The notes under the pieces were generated by a model. That model saw only the letters and a program-made list of their open reading frames with translations, did not search any database and was not told the origin of the DNA. This document shows, piece after piece, positions 1 to 6,889 of a stretch of 64,000 nucleotides of DNA; the first letter of the stretch is position 1, and the number at the start of each line of letters is the position of its first letter. The translations under genes and the position numbers were made by a program. The DNA comes from Christensenella massiliensis (GTDB taxonomy: Bacteria; Bacillota; Clostridia; Christensenellales; Christensenellaceae). The stretch covers positions 868,001 through 932,000 of the forward strand of contig LT700187.1 of NCBI GenBank assembly GCA_900155415.1. The letters are read 5' to 3'.

Positions 1-312
1 TCGTATTTTATGGTGATCGACGGAAACGAAAAAGAGACGCAGGCAATGCTCGCGTTTAATGCGGGCGACAAGAAGCTGGCCCGTGAGCTCGAACAGGAAT
101 TTTTGGACGAACTGAAAGAGATGAAAGCCGCAGGCGGGGACCATTGCTCCTGCAAAGAGCCGTGCAGGCACCACGGCGACTGTGTATCCTGCGTTGCGAT
201 GCACCGGGCGCACCGGGACCATCTGCCGAACTGTTTTCATGATATGGTCAACGAAAGGCTGCTTTCCCTCTCTTCCCTGACCGAGCATTCGATCGCCGGC
301 AAGCTGAAATAA
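1..312 (+). CDS. Cysteine-rich DUF6485-like small protein (5' end outside window)
   Basis: The reading frame is open to the window edge, so the protein may start upstream; the first ATG is at 10. The C-terminal half carries a cysteine/histidine pattern (HCSCKEPCRHHGDC, then CVAMHRAHRDHLPNC) resembling the small metal-binding-like DUF6485 family, preceded by a charged helical region rich in Glu and Lys. I know of no established biochemical role. A terminator hairpin follows at 336-365, so it probably ends its transcription unit. The family assignment is from the motif only and is moderate. Confidence 0.6.
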   Translation, partial: SYFMVIDGNEKETQAMLAFNAGDKKLARELEQEFLDELKEMKAAGGDHCSCKEPCRHHGDCVSCVAMHRAHRDHLPNCFHDMVNERLLSLSSLTEHSIAGKLK

Positions 313-335
313 GCGGCTTTATCCGGTTTTCCTGA

Positions 336-365
336 AGGAGAGGCTTGCGCGCCTCTTCTTTTTTT
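336..365 (+). terminator. Intrinsic terminator after the cysteine-rich gene
   Basis: A 6-bp stem (339-344 with 351-356, AGAGGC/GCCTCT) is followed by TCTTTTTTT. Confidence 0.75.
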
Positions 366-371
366 GCGGCG

Positions 372-414
372 GCCGTTCCGTGCGGATGCTTTTCTGTTTT
401 CTGCACGGAACGGC
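372..414. repeat. 12-bp inverted repeat downstream of the CDGSH gene
   Basis: Arms 372-383 and 403-414 (GCCGTTCCGTGC and its complement) are separated by 19 nt. It sits 6 bp past the stop of the minus-strand CDGSH gene. No T-run follows on the minus strand, so it is a 3' mRNA hairpin or a weak terminator. Confidence 0.6.
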
Positions 415-419
415 GCGTT

Positions 420-1064
420 TTATTCCCCGTCCTCCATGTGCATGGCATCGCAGAACGGCTTATTGGAGGAATGCCCGCACCGGCACAGGGTCACGCGGTT
501 TCTGACCTCATATACGCTCCCGTCCTCTCCCTCGATCTCGATGCCGCCGCGCACCCAAAGCGGGCCGCGCTTCCCTTCCGGCTCGTCCTCCACCACCGCG
601 ATCTCTTTTGGCAGCTCTTGTTCGAGCTTTTTTCCGTCCTTTACCACCGTGAGCCGTCCGGAAGGGCAGTTGCACGCCTGCCGAACGGCAAGCTCTTCGT
701 TGTCCGCGCTGCCGATGAGCCTCCATGTGCTTCCCGCCGCGTCGCAGAAGCGCGCCACTGCACAAAGGCTCTCGCTGTCCATCAGTTCCATGCCGTCCCC
801 ATGATAAATGATCGCCGCATCGTCGTAGCTCAAGCCGTCCGCCGTTTCCGTTCCGTCAAAGCCGCATGTGTGGCTTCCGTCGCAAAAAGGCTTATTTTTC
901 GATTTTCCGCAGCGGCACAAATGATAGGTCTCCCCCGTTTCAAACGTCCTGCCCTCTTCCCAGCAGACGGATTCACCCGCCCGGTTCGCGCCGATCTTCA
1001 TTTCTTTCAGCGGCACATTTCCCGTGACCTCATACGGTCCGTTTTTTCTGATCTTGATACGCAT
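420..1064 (-). CDS. CDGSH iron-sulfur domain protein (two CDGSH motifs)
   Basis: A 214-residue soluble protein with two zinc-finger-CDGSH-type [2Fe-2S] motifs: CRCGKSKNKPFCDGSH near residue 50-65 and CRCGHSSNKPFCDAMH near the C-terminus. The second has Ala-Met in place of Gly-Ser but keeps the three Cys and the His. Between them lies a segment with ACNCPSGRLTV, resembling the Fer4_19-type domain that pairs with CDGSH domains in bacterial proteins. The family is implicated in redox or Fe-S cluster handling; no specific partner is visible here. The start at 1064 is chosen because GGGGAGG sits 6 nt upstream; an in-frame ATG 15 nt earlier lacks such a site. Confidence 0.9.
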   Translation of the reverse strand: MRIKIRKNGPYEVTGNVPLKEMKIGANRAGESVCWEEGRTFETGETYHLCRCGKSKNKPFCDGSHTCGFDGTETADGLSYDDAAIIYHGDGMELMDSESLCAVARFCDAAGSTWRLIGSADNEELAVRQACNCPSGRLTVVKDGKKLEQELPKEIAVVEDEPEGKRGPLWVRGGIEIEGEDGSVYEVRNRVTLCRCGHSSNKPFCDAMHMEDGE

Positions 1065-1189
1065 CGTTTTCCTCCCCATTGCTTTCCTTTACAATACCCG
1101 CCGAACGCATACCGGAAACAAACGGCAGTATTTTTTCCAGCGCCTTTCCCTCCTTTGCCGAACGCCATGCCCTGCGTGTTCTGCTCCGC

Positions 1190-1234
1190 GTTTTTCCACA
1201 CAAAAAAGGGAGCATAGCGCTATGCTCCCTTTTT
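1190..1234 (-). terminator. Palindromic terminator repeat, copy A (toxin cassette boundary)
   Basis: A perfect 22-bp palindrome (1208-1229) flanked by A6 and T5 forms an intrinsic terminator on the minus strand after the small gene at 1246-1572. The palindrome and about 20 bp of flank are repeated nearly identically at 2159-2203. Confidence 0.85.
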
Positions 1235-1245
1235 ATGGTTTTTAC

Positions 1246-1572
1246 CTATCCTATCTTTTCCCCATTAGAATTTATTATTTCTACCGGATAATTCTGAAAA
1301 GTGATTTCTATCATTTCACCTTTCTTATATTTAGCAAATATACTATTATGTATTATATCTGTAATTTGCATTAAACAAGCAAACATTTCCTCATAGTCTT
1401 CCTCACCTTCTTCTCTTTCATTGTCTGTCTCATAGCATGTATTTACTCTCGCTTTTACTATCGCCCCATCTTTTAGCTTTAAACGATATATTTCATAAGG
1501 GTTTTTTTCAATTTCAGTAAACAACGGAGCCATCATTTTTGCTTCATTTTCTGAAAAAAACATACATAACAC
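1246..1572 (-). CDS. Small acidic protein, presumed immunity protein of the orphan toxin cassette
   Basis: I do not recognise a named family. The 108-residue product is acidic in its middle (a Glu/Asp-rich stretch around residues 50-62) and has no signal peptide. The gene begins 6 bp after the Ntox50-like toxin tail and is followed by the shared palindromic terminator. It is clearly more AT-rich than the chromosome around it, which is usual for toxin/immunity cassettes. The immunity role is inferred from position and size only. Confidence 0.55.
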   Translation of the reverse strand: MLCMFFSENEAKMMAPLFTEIEKNPYEIYRLKLKDGAIVKARVNTCYETDNEREEGEEDYEEMFACLMQITDIIHNSIFAKYKKGEMIEITFQNYPVEIINSNGEKIG

Positions 1573-1578
1573 CTCTCT

Positions 1579-2184
1579 TTATTTTGTATCAGGTTTTGCC
1601 GGTACAATATGTGCCCCTGTTTTTGAATAGTGAATTATTCCAATTGTAGTTTCTATAATTTCACCTGTTATAGGGTTAACATATTGTCCGATAGGATATC
1701 CAAAATCTACCCTTTCTTTATTACTCCCTATCTTTTCTCCAGTTCCTTTAAATCGAATAATTAATTTCTCTGCATCTCTATTATTTCCATAAAAAATACT
1801 GCGACCTTTCTGATAATTATTATGCTCCGCAATATGTTTTCCTTGTTTTCCTTCATGGACCTTTATTGGATAATCATCAAATGTCTCCAGTTCGTTTTTA
1901 TCTTCGCTTATTATATCATTATCAAAATCATTGTCAAAAGTTATTCCTCCCCCCCTTTCCATCTCTCCTCTCACCTGCCCGGCCTGTACGTCTTCTATCA
2001 GCCGCGCGATCGTTCCGTCCTGCGCCCATGTCCGCAATAGCCCTGCTGCCACGCGCTCGTTCCCCGGAAGCCCCAACTTCTCCCGCAGCTCCGCCGTCAC
2101 CCGGCCGCTCTCCACCGCCTCCTGCACCTCCCGGCACAGCGCCTGCTCCTGCGGTGCGTTTTTTCCACACAAAAAAGGGAGCAT
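1579..2184 (-). CDS. Orphan polymorphic-toxin tail with Ntox50-like domain
   Basis: About 60 N-terminal residues are nearly identical to a linker inside the large toxin-like protein upstream. The C-terminal ~100 residues match my recollection of bacterial toxin 50 (PF15542): GKQGKHIAEHNNY, GRSIF, FKGTGE, GYPIGQYVNPITGE and IIHYSKTGAHIVPAKP. The domain is a predicted nuclease. The ORF lacks any N-terminal delivery region, and its first ATG lies inside the upstream palindromic terminator, with the only SD-like GGGAG buried in that hairpin. It is therefore best read as a silent cassette that could replace the C-terminus of the main protein by recombination, or as a short toxin expressed by read-through. 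The toxin part is AT-rich and the linker GC-rich. Confidence 0.75.
   Translation of the reverse strand: MLPFLCGKNAPQEQALCREVQEAVESGRVTAELREKLGLPGNERVAAGLLRTWAQDGTIARLIEDVQAGQVRGEMERGGGITFDNDFDNDIISEDKNELETFDDYPIKVHEGKQGKHIAEHNNYQKGRSIFYGNNRDAEKLIIRFKGTGEKIGSNKERVDFGYPIGQYVNPITGEIIETTIGIIHYSKTGAHIVPAKPDTK
1951..2150 (-). repeat. About 200-bp direct repeat, orphan copy
   Basis: This stretch matches 3055-3254 at a constant offset of 1104 bp with only a handful of mismatches. It encodes the shared linker (ALCREVQEAVESGRV to about EDVQAGQ) just before the variable toxin domains and offers a tract for homologous exchange. Confidence 0.9.
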
Positions 2185-2203
2185 AGCGCTATGCTCCCTT
2201 TTT
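2159..2203 (-). terminator. Palindromic terminator repeat, copy B
   Basis: This is the same perfect 22-bp palindrome (2177-2198) with an A6/T5 flank as copy A. It terminates the unit of the large toxin-like gene and its presumed immunity gene, and contains the first ATG of the orphan toxin ORF (ATG at 2184). Confidence 0.85.
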
Positions 2204-2218
2204 CTCTTTTATCCCTAT

Positions 2219-2425
2219 TTAATTGTTGTAATAGATGCTGTCATAAACCCGCTGCGCTTCCCGTCCGAAATCATTCAAATCATAGTTCGCATCGAAGCCT
2301 TTGTATATCATAATCCTTTGAACTGCTTCTAATATATCGTTTATATCAGCACTATTTAGTAATTCTTCCCAATTTTCAAAATTTTCTTTAATAAAGCTAA
2401 TCTGCTCTTGATTTAATCTTATCAT
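2219..2425 (-). CDS. Small acidic protein, presumed immunity protein of the main toxin
   Basis: A 68-residue acidic, helical-looking protein with no recognised family. Its ATG overlaps the stop codon of the large toxin-like gene (ATGA), so the two are translationally coupled, as is typical for toxin and immunity pairs. The palindromic terminator copy B follows its stop. The sequence is AT-rich like the other cassette genes. Function is inferred only from size, coupling and position. Confidence 0.6.
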   Translation of the reverse strand: MIRLNQEQISFIKENFENWEELLNSADINDILEAVQRIMIYKGFDANYDLNDFGREAQRVYDSIYYNN

Positions 2426-5400
2426 TTGTTCCTCCTCTTAGATGGATTACATTGAATCAACATTCCCGTATCCGGATTCATCGTTACATCGCAAACTTCT
2501 CCATGATATATCATACTTTTTAATCCGCTTGTGCTCTCAACAAGTTCAATCTTAACAGGATTCCTTAACGCCTCCAGCGCGTCTTCTATCGCGACGCCAC
2601 GGCGCATGCCGGGCATTGGAATATCATTTGCCGCCTGCTGACCTATGATCCTGTCCACAAAGTGCGGTACAAAGCCTTTGATCTCTGTTCCGTCCTGCGT
2701 CCGCTGCCCCACAAGCTGCTCGTCTATTTGCTCCCCTACAGCTTGGTATTGCTCATAGCCTACCAGAACCGATATATCTCCCTTGTCCACTGCCCGTATA
2801 TATTTGTCCAGCAGATACGCTTCTTTTGGGTCAGTATACCGCAATTCGTTGTATTCAGCAAGGCTTTCCGGCGCGCCCTCCATATTATACTCTCGTATAA
2901 CGGCCTCATACTCCGCTTCATCTCCAAACTGTTTATAGGGCTGGTAGGTTTCCGACAGCACGATTTCCCTGTAAACAGTATCGTCCGAAGCTTTCCTTTC
3001 GATGTCAATCGGCTCCAATCTATCTGTATGCGCCTCTCCGTTGCTCCACTCTCCCCTCCTTTCCAGCTCTCCTCTCGCCTGCCCGGCCTGTACGTCTTCT
3101 ATCAGCCGCGCGATCGTTCCATCCTGCGCCCATGTCCGCAATAGCCCTGCTGCCACGCGCTCGTTCCCCGGAAGCCCCAGCTTCTCCCGCAGCTCCGCCG
3201 TCACCCGGCCGCTTTCCACTGCCTCCTGCACCTCCCGGCACAGCGCCTGCTCCTCCGCCGCAAGCGTTCCAATGTCCTGTTCCAGACCGATCGTCTCGTT
3301 CAGCCTCCCGTTTTCCGCCCAGATCCGCACCTGTGCCGCCGCAATGCTGTCGTTTTCCGAAACAGGCAGCGCCTCCCGTACCTCCGGCCTTATTTTGCCT
3401 GTCTCCACTGCCTCCAGAAGCCCGCTGCGCAGCGTCTGCTCCTGCGGCGTAAGCGTCCCCTGTTCGCCCCCCATGACCCGCTGCGCATCGGCTATCGCAA
3501 GCGCCGCCTCTCCGTCTCCGGCGCCCCGCCGCCCCGCCACATACGGCACGTTCATCACCATAGAGGTCAGATACCCCACCATACCGTCATACAGCGCGTC
3601 CTCGCTCACGGCCTGTATATCGTTGTGCTCTCCAAATGCCACATTGCGCAGAAAAGGCGTCATCACGCTTTGCAGGTATTCCTCTGCAAACTCCCCGCCG
3701 TTCTGCCCGATGTTTTTCAGCGCCATTCCTGCAAACCGCTGCCCCAGATTTCCCGACGCCAGCTTCCCCAGCGCTCCATTGAGCTTCTTTCCGAGCGTGC
3801 GCGAAAGCGCGCTCCCGCCTATCGCTTTCACACCCGAAAGCCCATATTGCAGCGCCGCTTCGCTTGCCGCCGTCAGAAGAGCGTAAGAGGCCGCTTCCCC
3901 CGCCTCCTTCCCCTCCCACCGGGCCTGTGAATAGGTCGAGCCGAAGGAGGTGCCCGCCGTCATAAGCGACGAGACCGCGCTGCTCACCGCTGCCGGAGCT
4001 CCCGCTCCTCCCGTTGCAACGCCTACCGCAACGGCAGGCAGCATTTCGCCGATCCCATAAAGAATATCGTTCACCACGGCCTCCGCGCCCTCCATATCCT
4101 CGCGGAATAATTGCTGCGCTTTCTGAAGATAGCTCTGCGGAAGCGGCGCTTCTTCCCCCAGGAATGCCATCCGCGCGGTTTGTCCAAGCCCCTGCACAGC
4201 CTCCGTTCCCCCCGCGAGGAACGACGTCGCCCCTTTTGCTGTCTGTACGATACTTTGCTGGACCGGCTTCATAAATTCCGGCAGCCCCGTTTTCTCAAAC
4301 GCTTCGTCCGAGCCGATCTTCTCCAGCATATCCTCTCCGAACGCAGCGGTGCGGCCGCTCAGCCGCTCCCGGATCGACTCAAAATATGCGTTCGCCTCCT
4401 GCTCCCCTCCGCGCGCGAGATGCGCATGATAAATATCCTGCTCCTCCTGCGTCATCGCTCCGTAAAGCGCGGCGTCCGCCGAAAGAAGCGCGCTCCCCAC
4501 CGGGTTTTCTCTGACCGCCTCCAGCTTCCCGCCCTTTGCCGCGCCCGCCGCGGCAAGCTCCGCAAAATCCGCGTCCTGGGCGATCTGCTCATATTCTCCG
4601 GCGACCCGTTCCTGCGCATACTGCGTCAGCTGCGCACGGCGCATATCCAGCTGTCCGCTCACCTCGTCCTTCTCTTCCTCGAGCCGCTCCTTTGTGCCGG
4701 CGGGCGCTTCCCTGATCTGCGCTTCGAGCGCCTCAAGCTCCGCTTCAAGGTCTTTCACCCTCTGATCCTGCCTGATATAGCTCTGCGCACGCGTATATGC
4801 ATCCTCCGGCTGCCCGTTTTTCCAGTATTTGTATGCCGTCCTCGTGGGCAGCGCAAAATATTCCCACCACTCCGGCTCTTCATTTTTTCGCTCCTCTCGT
4901 TCCTGTGCGGCGACTCTGTCATATTCGTCGAGCTTTGCCCAGTCTTCTTTCAGGCTGTTTGCCTGTGCCGCATAGTCGAGGTATCCCTCATCGGAATAAT
5001 CCGGCATTCCCGCGGCCAGATAATCCTCCAGCCCCGCTTCTTCCATTGCCTCCCGGAACCATTGCTCCCGTTCCTCCTCCGTCGGCCTGTAAACCGTATA
5101 GCCCGGCTTAAGTTCTTTCTCCTGCGCGGCGATCTGTTCGTCAAGCTGCTCGTTGAACGCCCGATAATTCTGTTCCGCAACATACCATTTTTCATAAAGC
5201 CCCGGCTCCTGCGCTTGCCCGCCGGACTGTTTCCCCCTCTTTTCCGCATTGCCCGGCATCCGCCGGCTTTTCTCCGCGTTCCCGATGTTCCCCGCGGTCA
5301 CCCATACGCTCCCCGCGGGCTGCTTTCCACTATTCTGTGGTTTATTTCCGCTTTGCCCCGCCGGGATTCCCTCCGTCATATTTTTCATCGCTGCCGTCTG

Positions 5401-5787
5401 GTCCCGCGCCGCTCCCGGAAGATAGCTCCCCGGCGCGGCCGGAAGCTGTGCGGCCGCGCTCCATGATTTTTGGCTGGGCTGTTCCGCATCCTTTGTTGTC
5501 TTTTCTTTTTCCCGCCACGAAGTCATGACCTCTAACGGGCTATATACAAAAATGCCCGCGCTTCGCGGTTCGTTTTTCCCGCTCTCCTGCTCTGTCCTTG
5601 CCGCTTCGGCTTGCCTGCCTCCGTTTTCCGTGCGCCATGTGCTCCCCGCCGTTACCCATGCTCCGCCGCTCTCCGGTTCCTTTTTCGGTCTGCTTCCCGC
5701 CTGTCTTTGGCTGCTTCCCCCGTTCCGGATATTCCCTGCCGTCACCCGTATCTTCTTCTTTTTCCCGCTCCTGCTTTTTACCGCCAT
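2422..5787 (-). CDS. Large modular polymorphic-toxin-like protein
   Basis: A 1121-residue protein with no obvious signal peptide. Three VTAG(N/S) motifs lie in a basic, low-complexity N-terminus (residues 14-20, 44-50, 162-168). Residues ~200-480 are rich in charged coiled-coil segments. Residues ~570-760 form an Ala/Gly-rich hydrophobic region ending in a GGEFAEEYLQS motif. Residues ~780-910 hold two tandem ~45-residue repeats. The last ~210 residues include HFVDRIIGQ, RRGVAIEDALEALRNP and VTMNPDTGMLIQCNP, a layout reminiscent of BECR/RelE-like or DUF4258-type nuclease domains; this fold call is my inference. GGAGGG eight nt before the ATG at 5787 supports that start rather than an ATG 27 nt upstream. 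The coupled small gene downstream is the presumed immunity gene. The secretion route is not evident; it could also be a phage- or ICE-derived structural-toxin fusion. Confidence 0.7.
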   Translation of the reverse strand: MAVKSRSGKKKKIRVTAGNIRNGGSSQRQAGSRPKKEPESGGAWVTAGSTWRTENGGRQAEAARTEQESGKNEPRSAGIFVYSPLEVMTSWREKEKTTKDAEQPSQKSWSAAAQLPAAPGSYLPGAARDQTAAMKNMTEGIPAGQSGNKPQNSGKQPAGSVWVTAGNIGNAEKSRRMPGNAEKRGKQSGGQAQEPGLYEKWYVAEQNYRAFNEQLDEQIAAQEKELKPGYTVYRPTEEEREQWFREAMEEAGLEDYLAAGMPDYSDEGYLDYAAQANSLKEDWAKLDEYDRVAAQEREERKNEEPEWWEYFALPTRTAYKYWKNGQPEDAYTRAQSYIRQDQRVKDLEAELEALEAQIREAPAGTKERLEEEKDEVSGQLDMRRAQLTQYAQERVAGEYEQIAQDADFAELAAAGAAKGGKLEAVRENPVGSALLSADAALYGAMTQEEQDIYHAHLARGGEQEANAYFESIRERLSGRTAAFGEDMLEKIGSDEAFEKTGLPEFMKPVQQSIVQTAKGATSFLAGGTEAVQGLGQTARMAFLGEEAPLPQSYLQKAQQLFREDMEGAEAVVNDILYGIGEMLPAVAVGVATGGAGAPAAVSSAVSSLMTAGTSFGSTYSQARWEGKEAGEAASYALLTAASEAALQYGLSGVKAIGGSALSRTLGKKLNGALGKLASGNLGQRFAGMALKNIGQNGGEFAEEYLQSVMTPFLRNVAFGEHNDIQAVSEDALYDGMVGYLTSMVMNVPYVAGRRGAGDGEAALAIADAQRVMGGEQGTLTPQEQTLRSGLLEAVETGKIRPEVREALPVSENDSIAAAQVRIWAENGRLNETIGLEQDIGTLAAEEQALCREVQEAVESGRVTAELREKLGLPGNERVAAGLLRTWAQDGTIARLIEDVQAGQARGELERRGEWSNGEAHTDRLEPIDIERKASDDTVYREIVLSETYQPYKQFGDEAEYEAVIREYNMEGAPESLAEYNELRYTDPKEAYLLDKYIRAVDKGDISVLVGYEQYQAVGEQIDEQLVGQRTQDGTEIKGFVPHFVDRIIGQQAANDIPMPGMRRGVAIEDALEALRNPVKIELVESTSGLKSMIYHGEVCDVTMNPDTGMLIQCNPSKRRNK
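3055..3254 (-). repeat. About 200-bp direct repeat, copy inside the large toxin gene
   Basis: This is the partner of 1951-2150. It encodes residues ~844-911, the second of two tandem linker repeats and the junction to the variable C-terminal domain. Confidence 0.9.
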
Positions 5788-5858
5788 GTTTCTCTCCCTC
5801 CGTTCTTTTTTCATCAGTGCTGTTTCCGCGCCTGTTTCTCCCTCCTTTTTCGGCGCAA

Positions 5859-5885
5859 CAAAAAAGAGCCCTGAAAAGGCTCTTC
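5859..5885 (-). terminator. Terminator of the dnaD-dnaC operon
   Basis: On the minus strand AAGAGCC and GGCTCTT pair across a short loop and are followed by a T-run. It lies about 90 bp after the dnaC-like stop. Confidence 0.8.
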
Positions 5886-5974
5886 GTTCTTATTTTTTCT
5901 ATTTTTCCGACGATACTATTTTACCACAAAACACAGACCATATACAGGACAACTGTGCGACATTACCCGACATG

Positions 5975-6889
5975 TTACCGCTGCAGGCGCAGGTCCTCCC
6001 CGTCGAGCAGAAGCACCGCGCATTCGCGCGATTCAAGCCGCGATGAAATGCGCTCGCCGTACCGCCCCTGCAGGTCTTCCAAATTCGTGGCGACCGCCGT
6101 GTGCAGGCCCGCTTCCATTCTGCGGTTCAAAAGGTCGAAGAGGTATTCCGTCGTCACGTTCTGCGTCATGGGCTCCGTTCCGAGGTCGTCGATCAGCAAA
6201 AGCTGCGCATTCTGCAAAAACGAAAGAGGCATCTCCTCGCCCATGCGGTGCCTGAAAAACGCGCCGAACAATTCGCCCGCGCGGATGAGGCATACGTCGA
6301 AGCCGCGCGCGCGCACCGCCGCCGCCACGCACCGCAGAAGATAGGTCTTGCCAAGCCCCGCCTTGCCGCGCAAAAGCAGGTTCAGGCGGGCCGTATCCGG
6401 AAACGCGTCCGCATATTTTTGACAGATGCCATACGCGAGCTCCGCAAGCTCCCGCTGGGTTTTGCCCATGGCGAGCTTCTTTTCCCCGTCGAACAGGGAC
6501 ATATCTGCATATTCAAACCGTTCGCGGAGCGTGGAAACGTCCGCCGCGCCGTAAATTTTGGCATATACCTCCGACAGGAAGCAGCCGCAGTAATGACCGC
6601 CCGCGAGCCCCGTATCCTGACAGGCCGCGCACCGGTAGGAAAGCAGAAGCTTTTTTTCTTCCGCGATCTCCCGCTGCTTTGCCTCGATGGAGGCGATCTC
6701 TTCATCAAAAACCGAAACGTCCTCCGCCAAAAAAGCGCGCTTCAGCTTTTCCGCAAGCAGCGCGCGCCTTTTCTCCTCCAGTTTTTCAATATCCGCGTCG
6801 TTTCTTCTCCGGCGGTCGTTTTCCTGCTCGATCTTCGCATGCCGCAGGGAAAAATCCTCCAGCAGGTCAAGTACCGTTTTATTCGCCAT
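5975..6889 (-). CDS. dnaC: DnaC/DnaI-type replicative helicase loader ATPase
   Basis: A 304-residue AAA+ protein. A long charged coiled-coil N-terminus (to ~80) is followed by a cysteine cluster (Cys87, Cys90, Cys101, Cys103) that probably binds zinc as in DnaI. Walker A GKAGLGKT is at 175-182, Walker B LLIDDLG at 231-237, and the late motif SSRLESRE corresponds to the sensor/arginine-finger area. Proteins of this family load the hexameric replicative helicase at the origin and at restarted forks. The ATG at 6889 overlaps the end of the DnaD-like gene by 11 nt, which fixes the start and shows they form one operon. Confidence 0.92.
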   Translation of the reverse strand: MANKTVLDLLEDFSLRHAKIEQENDRRRRNDADIEKLEEKRRALLAEKLKRAFLAEDVSVFDEEIASIEAKQREIAEEKKLLLSYRCAACQDTGLAGGHYCGCFLSEVYAKIYGAADVSTLRERFEYADMSLFDGEKKLAMGKTQRELAELAYGICQKYADAFPDTARLNLLLRGKAGLGKTYLLRCVAAAVRARGFDVCLIRAGELFGAFFRHRMGEEMPLSFLQNAQLLLIDDLGTEPMTQNVTTEYLFDLLNRRMEAGLHTAVATNLEDLQGRYGERISSRLESRECAVLLLDGEDLRLQR

